Assembly: GCA_003170275.1 (NCBI GenBank)
Contig: PNAM01000106.1
Span: 36,052-100,051, forward strand
Direction of reading: 5' to 3'
Length of the DNA stretch: 64,000 nucleotides
Source: Myxococcales bacterium
GTDB lineage: Bacteria > Myxococcota_A > Polyangia > Palsa-1104
Shown here: positions 47,865 through 57,237 of the stretch, in pieces
Position numbering within the stretch: position 1 is the first letter of the stretch
How the letters are laid out: each line of letters begins with the position of its first letter
The notes under the pieces: model-generated
Databases searched by the model: none
Seen by the model: the letters and a program-made list of their open reading frames with translations, nothing else
What the model was told of the DNA's origin: nothing
Made by a program: the position numbers and the translations under genes

Positions 47865-48932
47865 CTATGCCACCCCCTCCTGCACCTTGAGCGTCACCGG
47901 ATCCTGCAGGTGCACCCCGAGAAAGTCGTTGATGATCGCTTTGATGTCGTAATGCGGATGGAAGCCCATCACGCGTTTGGCCTTCTCGCCGTCGGCGACG
48001 CACAGGAAGCGGAGAAAATCGAGGAAGTTGGGCGGCGAGTCGAAGATCTGCGTCGCCCACAGCGCGCGGCTGATCGGGTGCGCCAGGAAGTGCGGAATCG
48101 GCAGCGGCACCTTGCCCATCATCGCCAGGATCGTCGAGTAGGGCAGCACGCCGTCGCCCACCACGTTGAACTCGCCGGGAAAGTCGGCGTCGACCGCCTG
48201 CACGAACGCCTCGGTGACGTCGCGCTCGTGGACGAACTGCATGAGCGGATCGTAGCCCATCAGCGTCGGCGCCACCGGCCGCGAGAAGAAGCGCGTGGCG
48301 AAGTTGCGGATGGTCGGCCCGAGCGTCGCCGCGGTGCGCAGCGTGGTCACCATCGTGTCGCTGTTCTCCGCGCGGAAGCGGCGGATCTGCTTCTCGACCT
48401 CGGCCTTGTCCTTGACGAAGCGCGAGCGCGACGCCTCGCCGCGCAGCGGATGGTCCTCGCTGATGAAGTTGGGATTGAGCGGGTGCGCGCCGTAGACCAC
48501 CGTCTGCGACCACACCACCAGCTTGCGCACCTGGGTCTCGGCGCACGCGTTGAGCACGTGCATGGTGCCGATCGACTCCAGCTCGTGCGCCCACGCGGCG
48601 GCGTGCGTCGGCGAGGAGAGGAACGCCGCATGCACCACCGTGTCCACGCCTTCGCGCTTCCAGATCGCGGCAAGATCGGCGTCGGCGGTCGGCAGCGTGA
48701 GATCGATCTTGTGAAACTGCGTCTTGCTCATCGGGAACGTCGGCTTGCGCACGTCCACCGCCAGCAGCTTGTAGTAGCGCCGGTCGCGCTCGAGCCGCTT
48801 GATCAGCTCGGCGCCCATGTAGCTGTACGCGCCGGTGATCGCGACGACCCGTTGCTCCGGGTCGAACGGCTTCTTCTGCACGATCGCCTTCTTCTTGGGC
48901 GCTTCTTTTCGTGGCTTTTTCGGTGCGGCCAT
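47865..48932 (-). CDS. NAD-dependent epimerase/dehydratase family protein
   Basis: 355 residues from ATG 48932 (TTG 48953 gives an implausible extension). A Lys-rich head (KKPRKEAPKKKAIVQKKP) precedes the extended SDR Rossmann fold: VVAITGAYSYMGAEL, VVHAAFLSSPTHAAAW and a catalytic-type YGAHPLNP. The canonical YxxxK is not evident, so it may be an atypical sugar epimerase or lipid-modifying SDR. It sits before the acyltransferase gene, suggesting a membrane-lipid pathway. Confidence 0.82.
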   Translation of the reverse strand: MAAPKKPRKEAPKKKAIVQKKPFDPEQRVVAITGAYSYMGAELIKRLERDRRYYKLLAVDVRKPTFPMSKTQFHKIDLTLPTADADLAAIWKREGVDTVVHAAFLSSPTHAAAWAHELESIGTMHVLNACAETQVRKLVVWSQTVVYGAHPLNPNFISEDHPLRGEASRSRFVKDKAEVEKQIRRFRAENSDTMVTTLRTAATLGPTIRNFATRFFSRPVAPTLMGYDPLMQFVHERDVTEAFVQAVDADFPGEFNVVGDGVLPYSTILAMMGKVPLPIPHFLAHPISRALWATQIFDSPPNFLDFLRFLCVADGEKAKRVMGFHPHYDIKAIINDFLGVHLQDPVTLKVQEGVA

Positions 48933-48985
48933 GTGGGCCGTAAGGTAGTGCAAACGAGGGGGCGCTTCAAGGCGCTACGGAGAGG

Positions 48986-49309
48986 TCATTTCCGCTTGCG
49001 CGAGCCGGGCACTTCTCCGTCGAGATCCTGGTTGGTCATGGTCATCGGCGCGTTGGAGGGCGCGGCCTCTTGCGGCGGCGCGGCGGCGGCGGTCGGGGTC
49101 GGCTTCGGCGAGGCGCGATTGGACGCGACCGCGGCGGAGAGATCGTCCCGCTCGATCGGCATGGTCTGGTGCGTCTCGCGCGCGCGAACCGGCTTGGCGT
49201 GCTTGGCCGAGCGCGCCTGTTTCTTGTGGGCCGGGTGCTTCTTTGCGTGGACCGCATGAGGCGCCGCGACCATCGCGAAGAACAGGAGGGCGAGCCCGAG
49301 ATTGCGCAT
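48986..49309 (-). CDS. Small exported Lys-rich protein
   Basis: 107 residues from ATG 49309. A clear signal peptide MRNLGLALLFFAMVAAPHAVHA is followed by a Lys/Ala/His-rich stretch (KKHPAHKKQARSAKHAKPVR) and a Pro/Ala-rich tail ending GSRKRK. Composition suggests a periplasmic or surface polycation that binds nucleic acid or lipopolysaccharide. No family is recognised. Confidence 0.65.
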   Translation of the reverse strand: MRNLGLALLFFAMVAAPHAVHAKKHPAHKKQARSAKHAKPVRARETHQTMPIERDDLSAAVASNRASPKPTPTAAAAPPQEAAPSNAPMTMTNQDLDGEVPGSRKRK

Positions 49310-49455
49310 GTACACCCACACGAGCAAGCCCGGGGCCAGCGCTCGTTGGCCGACCCGCCGCGGAGTCATTGGGGAAACCGTCCAGCGGCTGGGGTCTCGG
49401 CCCCCACTGCACGGTCGAGTGTCCATCCCCCGACGCAGTGTGGTAACTGAGGATC

Positions 49456-51291
49456 ATGAATCCGCCGCGCATCCGGGTGCTGCCGCCCGAGCTCGCCGAT
49501 CAGATCGCGGCGGGCGAGGTGGTAGAGCGGCCCGCGTCGGTGGTCAAGGAATTGGTCGAGAACGCACTCGATGCGGGCGCGCGCAAGATCGAGGTGGCGA
49601 TCGAAGGCGGCGGGCTGCGCCGCATCACCATTAATGATGATGGCACGGGCATGACCCCGGAAGAGGCGCACCTGGCCATCCGCCGTCACGCCACCTCCAA
49701 GCTGCGCGTGCTCGACGATCTGTTCGCCATCTCGACGATGGGTTTTCGTGGCGAGGCGCTGCCGTCGATCGCGGCGGTGTCGCGGTTGACGCTGACCACG
49801 CGCGCGCAGGAAGCAGCGGACGCGGACGGCGCCTACCGCCTCGAGATCGTCGGCGGCATCGCGGGCGAGGCGCGCGCGGTGGGCGGCCCCGTCGGCACCG
49901 AGGTCGACGTGCGCGATCTGTTGGCCAACGTGCCGGCGCGGCTCAAGTTCATGAAGGCCGAGGCCACCGAATCGGCGCACGTCACCGAGACCGTGCTGCG
50001 GCTCGCGCTCGCCAACCCGATGGTGCACTTTCGATTGCGCTCGCAGGGCCGGCCGGTGTTCGATCTGCCGCCGCACGCGAGCGGTCACGAGCGCGCCAAG
50101 GTGGCGCTCGGCCGCGGCAGTCGCACGCCGGTGCAGCTCCACCTGGCGGCGGGCGAGGAGGGCGGCGTCCACGTCGAGGCGTACCTGGGTTCGCCGGACG
50201 AGAGCGCGGGCACGTCGCGCAATACCTATCCGTTCGTCAACCGCCGCTTCGTGCGCGATCGCGGGCTCCTGCAAGCGATCTTGATGGGCTACGGCGAGCT
50301 CCTCGAGCGCGGCCGCTATCCGCTGGCGGTGGTGCACGTGACCGTCCCGGGCGCGAGCGTCGACGTGAACGTGCATCCGCAGAAGCTCGAGGTGCGGTTC
50401 GCCGAGGCGCAGGTGGTGTACGCGGCCGTGCGTCACACGATCGCGCGCGCGGTGGCGACGGCGCCGTGGCTGCTCGGCCCGCGGGCGCAGGACGGAGCGG
50501 GCGCGCAGGGGACCAGCTACTCGCTGCCGCGCGCGGGCTCGGGCGTGTTGCGCTTGTACGAAGGCGATCCGCGCCGCGGCTACGGCGAGAAGCGCGAGCA
50601 GGTCGCCGAGGCGCTGCGGCTGTTTGCGCCGTCGCCGTCGCTGCCCGGCTTCCACGCGTCGCCGCCGTCGGCGGTCCCTCAGGCGCACGATGCGGAGCGC
50701 TTCTTCTCGACGCTGACCTACCTCGGCCAGCTCGATCGCACCTATCTCGTGTGTGAAGCGCCGGGCGAGTTGGTGCTGATAGATCAGCACGCCGCGCACG
50801 AGAGCGTCGCCTTCCAGCGGCTGCGCGAAGCGCACGATCGACGCCAGGTGCGCACGCAGCGCCTGCTCTTGCCCGCCACGCTCGAGCTCGACGAGCGCCT
50901 GCTGGCGACGGCGCGCGAGCACCTCGCGCTGTTGCAGACGCTCGGCTTCGACGTCGAGCTGACCGGCGAGCGCGCGGTGACCGTGCGGTCGATGCCCGAG
51001 ACGCTCGCCTCCGCCGCCCCCGCCGAGATGCTCTCCGAGGTGCTCGCCGAGCTCGAGGCCAAGGAGGGCGCCGGCGTCTCGTCGCTGGTGCAGGATCACC
51101 TCGATCATATCCTCGCCACCATGGCCTGCCACTCGGTGGTGCGCGCCGGCGACGTGCTCTCCGAGCGCGAGGTGCGCGCGCTGCTCGAATCGATGGACGG
51201 CGTCGACTACCGCGCCCACTGCCCGCACGGCCGCCCGGTCCTGCTGCGCCTCCCCATCGCCGAGCTCGAACGCCGCTTCGGCCGCACCTAG
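49456..51291 (+). CDS. mutL: DNA mismatch repair protein MutL
   Basis: 611 residues. The GHKL ATPase N-terminal domain has RVLPPELADQIAAGEVVERP, NALDAGARKIEV, NDDGTGMTPEEA and ISTMGFRGEALPS, all intact. In the C-terminal dimerisation/endonuclease domain the metal motif DQHAAHESVAFQ near 442-453 has Gln where the DQHA-x2-E-x4-E consensus has its last Glu. HCPHGRP and the ACHSVVRAG motif are present. It works with MutS in strand-directed repair. The 3' end is C-rich in wobble positions. Confidence 0.97.
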   Translation: MNPPRIRVLPPELADQIAAGEVVERPASVVKELVENALDAGARKIEVAIEGGGLRRITINDDGTGMTPEEAHLAIRRHATSKLRVLDDLFAISTMGFRGEALPSIAAVSRLTLTTRAQEAADADGAYRLEIVGGIAGEARAVGGPVGTEVDVRDLLANVPARLKFMKAEATESAHVTETVLRLALANPMVHFRLRSQGRPVFDLPPHASGHERAKVALGRGSRTPVQLHLAAGEEGGVHVEAYLGSPDESAGTSRNTYPFVNRRFVRDRGLLQAILMGYGELLERGRYPLAVVHVTVPGASVDVNVHPQKLEVRFAEAQVVYAAVRHTIARAVATAPWLLGPRAQDGAGAQGTSYSLPRAGSGVLRLYEGDPRRGYGEKREQVAEALRLFAPSPSLPGFHASPPSAVPQAHDAERFFSTLTYLGQLDRTYLVCEAPGELVLIDQHAAHESVAFQRLREAHDRRQVRTQRLLLPATLELDERLLATAREHLALLQTLGFDVELTGERAVTVRSMPETLASAAPAEMLSEVLAELEAKEGAGVSSLVQDHLDHILATMACHSVVRAGDVLSEREVRALLESMDGVDYRAHCPHGRPVLLRLPIAELERRFGRT

Positions 51292-51426
51292 CTAGCCGGC
51301 GTCGACGGTCGGCAGCGGGGGGACGTTCCATTCGTGGTGCGTGCCGAGGAGAAAGAGCAGGGCGGCGGCCAGGGTCACCAGGGCCAGCGCGATCAGCGTG
51401 TTTCGGGTCGAGTTTCCGTCACTCAC
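51292..51426 (-). CDS. Possible 44-residue single-pass membrane protein
   Basis: GTG start at 51426, stop at 51292, in the 160-base gap between mutL and miaA. The product begins MSDGNSTRNTLIALALVTLA, continues with AAALLFLLG to complete one hydrophobic helix, and ends THHEWNVPPLPTVDAG. Its codons are strongly G/C-ending like real genes here. It is too short for usual gene calling and no clear ribosome-binding site is seen, so it is a candidate. Its stop lies one base after the mutL stop and its start faces miaA. Confidence 0.45.
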   Translation of the reverse strand: MSDGNSTRNTLIALALVTLAAALLFLLGTHHEWNVPPLPTVDAG

Positions 51427-51451
51427 GCGGCGATGGTACAAGACCAGCGTC

Positions 51452-52336
51452 GTGCTGGCGATTGTCGGGCCTACTGCGTCGGGGAAGACTGCGATCGCGA
51501 TCCGGATGGCGGAGGCGTGGGGCGCGGAGATCGTGTCGTGCGACTCGATGCAGCTCTATCGCGGGCTCGACGTCGGGACCGCCAAGCCGACAGCGGACGA
51601 GCGGGCGCGGGTGCCGCATCATCTGATCGACGTCGCGGAGCCCGACGAGGCGTTCTCGGCAGGGCGGTTCGTCGAGCTGGCCGATCGCGCGATCGCCGAG
51701 ATCACCGCGCGCGGGCGGCGCGTGCTGATCGTCGGCGGCACCGGGCTGTACCTGCGCGCGCTGCGCTGGGGGCTGTTCGACGCGCCGCCCAAGGATTGCG
51801 AGCTGCGCGAGCGGCTGTACGGCGACGAGCGCGAGAAGCCGGGCACGCTGCACGAGCAGCTCCTGGCGGTCGACGCGCCGAGCGCGAGCAAGATCGCGCC
51901 GCGCGATCTGGTGCGCCTGGTGCGCGCGCTCGAGGTGCACGCGCTGACCGGCCGGCCAATCAGCGAGCACCACGCGTCGCAGGAGATCAAGGAGCGCCAG
52001 CCGATGCGCGTCGCGGTGCTCGAGCCCTCGCGCGCGCTCCTCGACGAGCGGATCGAGGCGCGCGTGCACGCCATGCTCGCCGCCGGCCTGGTCGACGAGA
52101 CGCGCCGGCTGCGCGCGCGTCACGGCGCCCAGATCGCGCCGTTGCAGGCGGTCGGCTATCGCGAGGTCGGGCTGTTCCTCGACGGCAAGCTGGCCGAAGC
52201 CGAGCTCCCCGCGGCGATCCTGCGCGCCACCCGCCACTACGCGCGCCGCCAGCGGACCTGGTTCCGCAAGGAGCGCGACGTGGTGCGTTACGAGGACCCC
52301 GATCTCCTGTTCAGCACCGAGGCGGCTTTAGGCTAG
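51452..52336 (+). CDS. miaA: tRNA dimethylallyltransferase
   Basis: 294 residues from GTG 51452 (GTG 51398 is an alternative). The P-loop GPTASGKT is right at the N terminus (6-13), as usual. The prenyl and tRNA-binding landmarks IVSCDSMQLYRGLDVGTAKP, HHLIDVAEPDEAFSAGRF, GGTGLYLRAL and QAVGYRE are present. It attaches the dimethylallyl group to A37 of tRNAs reading UNN codons. The next gene, accA, starts 12 bases later. The family's other usual partners, mutS and hfq, are not adjacent. Confidence 0.95.
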   Translation: MLAIVGPTASGKTAIAIRMAEAWGAEIVSCDSMQLYRGLDVGTAKPTADERARVPHHLIDVAEPDEAFSAGRFVELADRAIAEITARGRRVLIVGGTGLYLRALRWGLFDAPPKDCELRERLYGDEREKPGTLHEQLLAVDAPSASKIAPRDLVRLVRALEVHALTGRPISEHHASQEIKERQPMRVAVLEPSRALLDERIEARVHAMLAAGLVDETRRLRARHGAQIAPLQAVGYREVGLFLDGKLAEAELPAAILRATRHYARRQRTWFRKERDVVRYEDPDLLFSTEAALG

Positions 52337-52348
52337 AGTGGGCCCTTC

Positions 52349-53323
52349 ATGCCGGTGATCGACACGCGCCAGACGCTCGACTTCGAGCGGCCCATCGTCG
52401 AGCTCGAGAACAAGATCGAGGAGCTCAAGCAGCTCGGTGGCCCGCAGCTCGACCTGGAGATCCGGCGGCTCGAGCGCAAAGCGCGGCAGCTCCAGCGCGA
52501 GGTGTTCTCCGAGCTCTCGCCGTGGCAGAAGGTGCTGCTCTCGCGCCATCCGCTGCGGCCGTTTACGCTCGATTACATCGGCCGGCTGATCGACAACTTC
52601 GTCGAGCTGCACGGCGATCGCGCGTTTCGCGACGACGAGGCGATCGTCGGCGGCGTCGGCAAGTTCCGCGGCAGGCCGGTGATGGTGATCGGCCACCAGA
52701 AGGGTCGCGGCACCAAGGAGAACATCCGCCGCAACTTCGGCCAGCCGCGTCCCGAGGGTTTTCGCAAGGCGCGCCGGCTGATGGAGACCGCCGCGCGCCT
52801 GAGCCTGCCCATCCTCACCTTCATCGACACCGTTGGCGCGTACCCCGGCCTCGAGGCGGAGGAGCGCGGCCAGGCCGAGGCGATCGCCAAGAACCTCGAG
52901 GTGATGGCGCGGCTCAGGGTGCCGGTGATCTCGACGGTGATCGGCGAGGGCGGCTCGGGCGGCGCGTTGGCGCTGGGCGTCGCCGACCGCATCCTCATGC
53001 TGGAGTACGCCGTGTACTCGGTGATCTCGCCCGAGGGCTGCGCGTCGATCTTGTGGAAGGACCAGAAGAAGGTGGCCACTGCCGCGCAGGAGCTGAAGAT
53101 GACCGCCACCGACGTGGTCGAGCTGGGCGTGGCCGATCGCGTGCTCGCCGAGCCGCCCGGCGGCGCGCATCGCGACCCCGATCAAGCCGCCAGCACCGTC
53201 GGTGACGCGATCGCCCAGGAGCTCGAGGTGCTGTCGGCGCTGAGCGTCGAGGCGCGCCTGCAGCAGCGCTACGACAAGTTCCGGCGCATGGGCTCGTTCC
53301 TCGAGAGCGGCACAAACGCCTGA
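52349..53323 (+). CDS. accA: Acetyl-CoA carboxylase carboxyltransferase subunit alpha
   Basis: 324 residues, the normal AccA length. LDFERPIVELENKIEELKQL at the N terminus, LTLDYIGRL-type region, GHQKGRGTKENIRRNFGQP, IDTVGAYPGLEAEERGQAEA and GEGGSGGALALGVADRILML are the signature regions. It works with AccD to transfer the carboxyl group from biotin to acetyl-CoA, the committed step of fatty-acid synthesis. accD is not in the window. Confidence 0.98.
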   Translation: MPVIDTRQTLDFERPIVELENKIEELKQLGGPQLDLEIRRLERKARQLQREVFSELSPWQKVLLSRHPLRPFTLDYIGRLIDNFVELHGDRAFRDDEAIVGGVGKFRGRPVMVIGHQKGRGTKENIRRNFGQPRPEGFRKARRLMETAARLSLPILTFIDTVGAYPGLEAEERGQAEAIAKNLEVMARLRVPVISTVIGEGGSGGALALGVADRILMLEYAVYSVISPEGCASILWKDQKKVATAAQELKMTATDVVELGVADRVLAEPPGGAHRDPDQAASTVGDAIAQELEVLSALSVEARLQQRYDKFRRMGSFLESGTNA

Positions 53324-53347
53324 TCGCGCTTACAATCTAGCAAGGAC

Positions 53348-55186
53348 ATGACCCCCGAGCTGCTGGTCCTGCTCGCCGCCTCGATGGTGGCGCTCCAGAT
53401 CGTCTCGCTGATCCTCCGGCGCGAGCACGTGGAGGACAGCCCGTACCTCGCGCTGTTGGTGGTCGACCTGGGCCTCCTGGTGTTCGCGCACGTGACCCAT
53501 CGTCACGAGTCGCTGCTGGCGTTCGTGTCCGAGGCGGCGGCGGGCGTGCTCACGCTCGCGCCGCGGCTGCTCGATCTGCTCGAGCGCGCGTCGCTCGGCC
53601 GCGACGATTTTCGCCGCGCGGCGCGCCTGGCGCTGCTGCGCGAGCTGATCGTCCCCGGGCGCACCATGGCGCGGCGCCGCCGGCAGCTCGACGATCTGGC
53701 GGAGGCGCGCGCGGGCAACGCGTCGGCGGTCGCGCGCCGGCTGCGCGCCGAGATCGACGTCTGTCACGATCCGCTGCAAGCGCTCGCGCTGCGCGAAGAG
53801 CTGGCGACGGTGTTGTTCTTCGATCAGCGCTACGCCGAGGGCGTGGCCGAGGTCGAGCGCCACCTCGGGATCGATCACGTGGCGCGCCGCCCCACCTTCG
53901 CCGCGTACCTGTTGCGCGCGTACGGCGAGACCGGGCAGCTCGATCGCGCCGCGCAGGTGCTGGCGCTCCTCGAGGACGGGCCGGTCGGCCGCGATCCTGC
54001 CGCCGCCACGCTGATCGCGCAGGCGCGCCTCACGTTCCTGGCGTTCTCGGGACAGGTCGCGCACGTCGAGGCGCTGCTCGCCGGCGAGGCGGGCCACTCG
54101 CTGCCCGATCGCGCGCACGACTTCCTGCTCGAAGTGGCGCGCGCCCGCTCGGCCGGCACCGTGCACCGCCCGCCGGCGCCGCTGCCGCCCGAGGTGCGCG
54201 CGCTGGCCGAGACGGTGTTCCGTCGCGCCTCATCGGTGGGGACCGGGCTGGCGGCCAGGCGTCCCCAGCGCCGCACCCGCGCCACCTACGCGCTGCTGAT
54301 CGCCAACCTGGCCATGTTCGGCGTGCTCGTGCTGATGCCCGGCGGACCGGAAGACGGCGGCACGCTGGTGCGCGCCGGCGCGTTGTTCCGCCCGGCGGTG
54401 GAGGCGGGCGAGTGGTGGCGGCTGTTCACCGGCATGTTCCTGCACGGTGGGTGGATGCACCTGGGCATCAATATGTACGGGCTGTTCCTGCTCGGCCGGT
54501 TCACCGAGGAGGTGTTCGGCAGCGCGCGCTTCCTCGCGGTCTACCTGCTCGCCGGCCTGGGCGGCGCGATCGCGTCGACGCTGCTCGGCGCGGGCGCGCT
54601 GTCGGTCGGCGCGTCGGGCGCGATCATGGGGCTGCTCGGCGCGCTGATCGTCACGCTGGTGCTGCGGCGCGGGAGCTGGCCCGAGGTGTGGCGCAAGACG
54701 CTCTTGTGGAACCTGCTGCTGCTTGGCGCCATGCAGATCTACATCGGCTTTCAGGTGGCGATGATCGACAACGCCGCGCACGTGGGCGGCATGGTGGCGG
54801 GCGCGGCGGCGACGCTCTTGCTCGCGCCCGGCGGCGTGGTACCCGATACGCGCGTCGGGCGCGGCGTGTCGATCGCGATCGCGCTGGTGCTCACGCTCGC
54901 CGCGGCGTCGGCCGGCGTGCTGACGTTGCGGCGGCCGCTCGGGACCACGCTCGCCAACGTCGACACCCACGAGGTGCAGGTGGGCGACGCGCGCATCCTC
55001 GTGCCGACCTATTGGGTGCTCGACGCCAACGAGCAGCGCGTCGAGGACCCGTACCTCGACGTGCGCGTGGTGCCGCGCCTGGAGGCCGGCCAGGTGCGCA
55101 TCGATTCGCCGCAGACCGGCGACCCGCGCTACCAGACGTTCCTTCAGCGCATCGCCTCGACCGCGCGCAGGCGTTCTGGCTTATAA
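53348..55186 (+). CDS. Rhomboid-family intramembrane serine protease with large N-terminal region
   Basis: 612 residues. The N-terminal ~300 residues contain two hydrophobic helices and a helical region like TPRs (QALALREELATVLFFDQRYA). The rhomboid core lies at ~320-495: WWRLFTGMFLHGGWMHLGIN, catalytic Ser in GASGAIMG near 421, and catalytic His in HVGGMVAG near 477. A C-terminal soluble domain of ~90 residues follows. It cleaves membrane-protein substrates within the bilayer. Fusion to a long N-terminal scaffold is seen in myxobacterial rhomboids. Confidence 0.9.
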   Translation: MTPELLVLLAASMVALQIVSLILRREHVEDSPYLALLVVDLGLLVFAHVTHRHESLLAFVSEAAAGVLTLAPRLLDLLERASLGRDDFRRAARLALLRELIVPGRTMARRRRQLDDLAEARAGNASAVARRLRAEIDVCHDPLQALALREELATVLFFDQRYAEGVAEVERHLGIDHVARRPTFAAYLLRAYGETGQLDRAAQVLALLEDGPVGRDPAAATLIAQARLTFLAFSGQVAHVEALLAGEAGHSLPDRAHDFLLEVARARSAGTVHRPPAPLPPEVRALAETVFRRASSVGTGLAARRPQRRTRATYALLIANLAMFGVLVLMPGGPEDGGTLVRAGALFRPAVEAGEWWRLFTGMFLHGGWMHLGINMYGLFLLGRFTEEVFGSARFLAVYLLAGLGGAIASTLLGAGALSVGASGAIMGLLGALIVTLVLRRGSWPEVWRKTLLWNLLLLGAMQIYIGFQVAMIDNAAHVGGMVAGAAATLLLAPGGVVPDTRVGRGVSIAIALVLTLAAASAGVLTLRRPLGTTLANVDTHEVQVGDARILVPTYWVLDANEQRVEDPYLDVRVVPRLEAGQVRIDSPQTGDPRYQTFLQRIASTARRRSGL

Positions 55187-55208
55187 ACCGTTCGATCGGA
55201 GGCCTCGC

Positions 55209-55649
55209 GTGGGGAAGGTCCAGGAACAGCACGTGGCGCGGGCGGTCTCCGAGGTCGAGCAGGGCGCCGGCGATCCCAAGCACGTCGCGTCGGTGGTGGG
55301 CGCGTTCATGCAACGCCAACCGATGATCGGCCACTACGTGCAGGCGCACACCGCCGAGGTCGGGCTCGAGGGGATGGTCCTGGTGCTGCTGCACGCCTCG
55401 GTGGTGGCGCGCTCGGTCGAGCTGTGCGCCGGTCGCAGGCTGAAGGTCGTGCAAGCGCGCGACCTCGACGTCGCCGCCTCGGCCCTCGACTCCGGCGAAA
55501 AGACCCTGGCCGCCGCCGAACCCGAAATCATGGGCTACCTGAACGGTAACATCTCCCCCCAAGACCCCACCATCGGCGGCAAAAAACGCGGCATCGCCAT
55601 GGCGCTCCTCCGCGTAATCCTCCGCGCGCTCCTCCAGCAACTCCCGTAG
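55209..55649 (+). CDS. Conserved-looking helical protein of unknown function
   Basis: 146 residues from GTG 55209. The sequence is helical (HVARAVSEVEQGAGDPKHVA; LLHASVVARSVELCAGRRL) with a C-terminal hydrophobic helix (KKRGIAMALLRVILRALLQQ). No known motif. It shows the strongest C-ending codon shift in the window: first 33 codons 18 G-ending and 13 C-ending, last 33 codons 5 G-ending and 23 C-ending. It is convergent with thyX across 19 bases. Confidence 0.7.
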   Translation: MGKVQEQHVARAVSEVEQGAGDPKHVASVVGAFMQRQPMIGHYVQAHTAEVGLEGMVLVLLHASVVARSVELCAGRRLKVVQARDLDVAASALDSGEKTLAAAEPEIMGYLNGNISPQDPTIGGKKRGIAMALLRVILRALLQQLP

Positions 55650-55668
55650 GCAGGGACGGCGTCTCTGG

Positions 55669-57237
55669 CTAGATCGTGCGGGAGTATTGGTCGATGCTGA
55701 GCTTCCAGACCGGGACGCCGCAGTAGCGGTCGCCTTCGGGGCACAGGGGCCTGGTCGTCGTCATGAGGCGCAGGCCGCAGGGCGGCAGGAGGTAGCGGCC
55801 GATGGTGGGCTCGACGTCGCGAATCTGGCGGGCTTCGTCGAGGGAGGCGCGCCAGATCTCCTCCTGCGCGTTGTAGCAGAGGCGGCTCTTGAGCTTGTGG
55901 TGCAGGTTGAGCAGATCGGACGACTCGGTGAAGCGCACCGCGACGGCGTTCGGCAGGAGATACGAGGCGGCCTCCTCCGAGGCGCCCAGCTCGCGCAGAC
56001 GCACCACCGCGCGCCAGGTGCGCTCCATCGAATCGCGGTAGATGTTGTGCGCTGCGGCGTTTTGCCGCACCAACTCCGGAACGATGTAGTCGGGCTCGCC
56101 GGTGAGCTGCGCCGCCAGCACCGGGCGCGAGGCGGGGGTCATGCGGTGGCGCTGATCCTGCGAGTCGGCCGCGTGCGACAGCTTCTTGCGGAAGGTGTAG
56201 CTGGCGTGGTGCAGCACGCGCGACAGCTTCGACATGGTCAGCACGTTCATGGTCTCGCCGAAGTAGCGGTTGTGCGCAGGATCGAGCGCCAGCGTCAGCG
56301 CCTCGTCGTCGGTCATGCGCGCGCGCGGCACGCCCAGCACCTCGCGCACCGCCTGCGCGACCGCGCGCTCGTTGTTGGCCTTGCGATCGACCAGGCGCGA
56401 CACCCTGCCGTCGAGCTCGCGGTCGAACTCCTCGGCGAACGCGTGCGCATCGGCCTCGCGCGCCGGCAGCGGCCGCGCGGCGAAGTGCTGGTACTCGGGC
56501 GTCTCCTCGAGCGGCAGCGGCTCTTCCAGCACGGTCTTCCAGTTCGGATCGTGCGCCAGCAGCGCGTCGACCATGCGCCCGACCACCGCGCGCGTCTCGG
56601 TCGGCGCGTCGAGCTGCTCGCACAGCCGCCAATAGCGCAGCAAGGTGATGCCCGACACCGTGTGATACAGGTACGCGAAGGTCGAGACCGGCAGGACGTA
56701 CCGCGCCACTTCCTGGGCGCGCTTCTTGACGTCCTTCTTGTACTCTTCCTTTTTCGCGCGCGCGGGAAAGATGCGGAAGTACTCGCGCGCCGTCGGTGGC
56801 GTGAGCACCTCGATGAGCCGCTGGTAGGCGGCGATCTGCGCGACCGCCGCCTCTTCGTACACCGCGCGGGCGGCGTCCGACAGCGGCGGCACCGCGTAGC
56901 TGCCCGCCTTGACCTCGACGTAGCGCTGCGAGACCTGCTCGGAGTTGTAGAATGGATGCGAGTGCAGGAACGACCAGATGAAGTGACGCGACACGTTCTC
57001 GAGCGAGAACTGAAAGTGCGCGTGCTGCAGCGTGGTGTGGTGGCCCGCCTCGAAGATGCTGCGCGCCAGCCGATCGCGCGTCTCCGGATTCTTCGCCACC
57101 TGCTCGGCGGTGATGATCCCCTTGGACGAATAGCAGGTGCGCGCCGTCGCCACCGCGTTGTCGAACGGCGAGGAGAAGGCACCCACGAGCTTGACCACCG
57201 GAGCGGCGGACGCGAAGGCGAGCTGCGCCATGGGCAT
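55669..57237 (-). CDS. thyX: Long two-domain ThyX-like flavin-dependent thymidylate synthase
   Basis: 522 residues from ATG 57237, about twice a usual ThyX. The N-terminal half has ThyX landmarks (EAGHHTTLQHAHFQFSLENV, NSEQVSQRYVEV), but its signature has SHP in place of RHR. The C-terminal half, near residue 340-390, carries HHASYTFRKKLSHAADSQDQ then RHRMTPASRP, an intact RHR. It looks like two diverged ThyX-type domains sharing one active site. It would methylate dUMP using FAD and methylenetetrahydrofolate; thyA is not in the window. This long form occurs in Deltaproteobacteria and relatives. Confidence 0.85.
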   Translation of the reverse strand: MPMAQLAFASAAPVVKLVGAFSSPFDNAVATARTCYSSKGIITAEQVAKNPETRDRLARSIFEAGHHTTLQHAHFQFSLENVSRHFIWSFLHSHPFYNSEQVSQRYVEVKAGSYAVPPLSDAARAVYEEAAVAQIAAYQRLIEVLTPPTAREYFRIFPARAKKEEYKKDVKKRAQEVARYVLPVSTFAYLYHTVSGITLLRYWRLCEQLDAPTETRAVVGRMVDALLAHDPNWKTVLEEPLPLEETPEYQHFAARPLPAREADAHAFAEEFDRELDGRVSRLVDRKANNERAVAQAVREVLGVPRARMTDDEALTLALDPAHNRYFGETMNVLTMSKLSRVLHHASYTFRKKLSHAADSQDQRHRMTPASRPVLAAQLTGEPDYIVPELVRQNAAAHNIYRDSMERTWRAVVRLRELGASEEAASYLLPNAVAVRFTESSDLLNLHHKLKSRLCYNAQEEIWRASLDEARQIRDVEPTIGRYLLPPCGLRLMTTTRPLCPEGDRYCGVPVWKLSIDQYSRTI

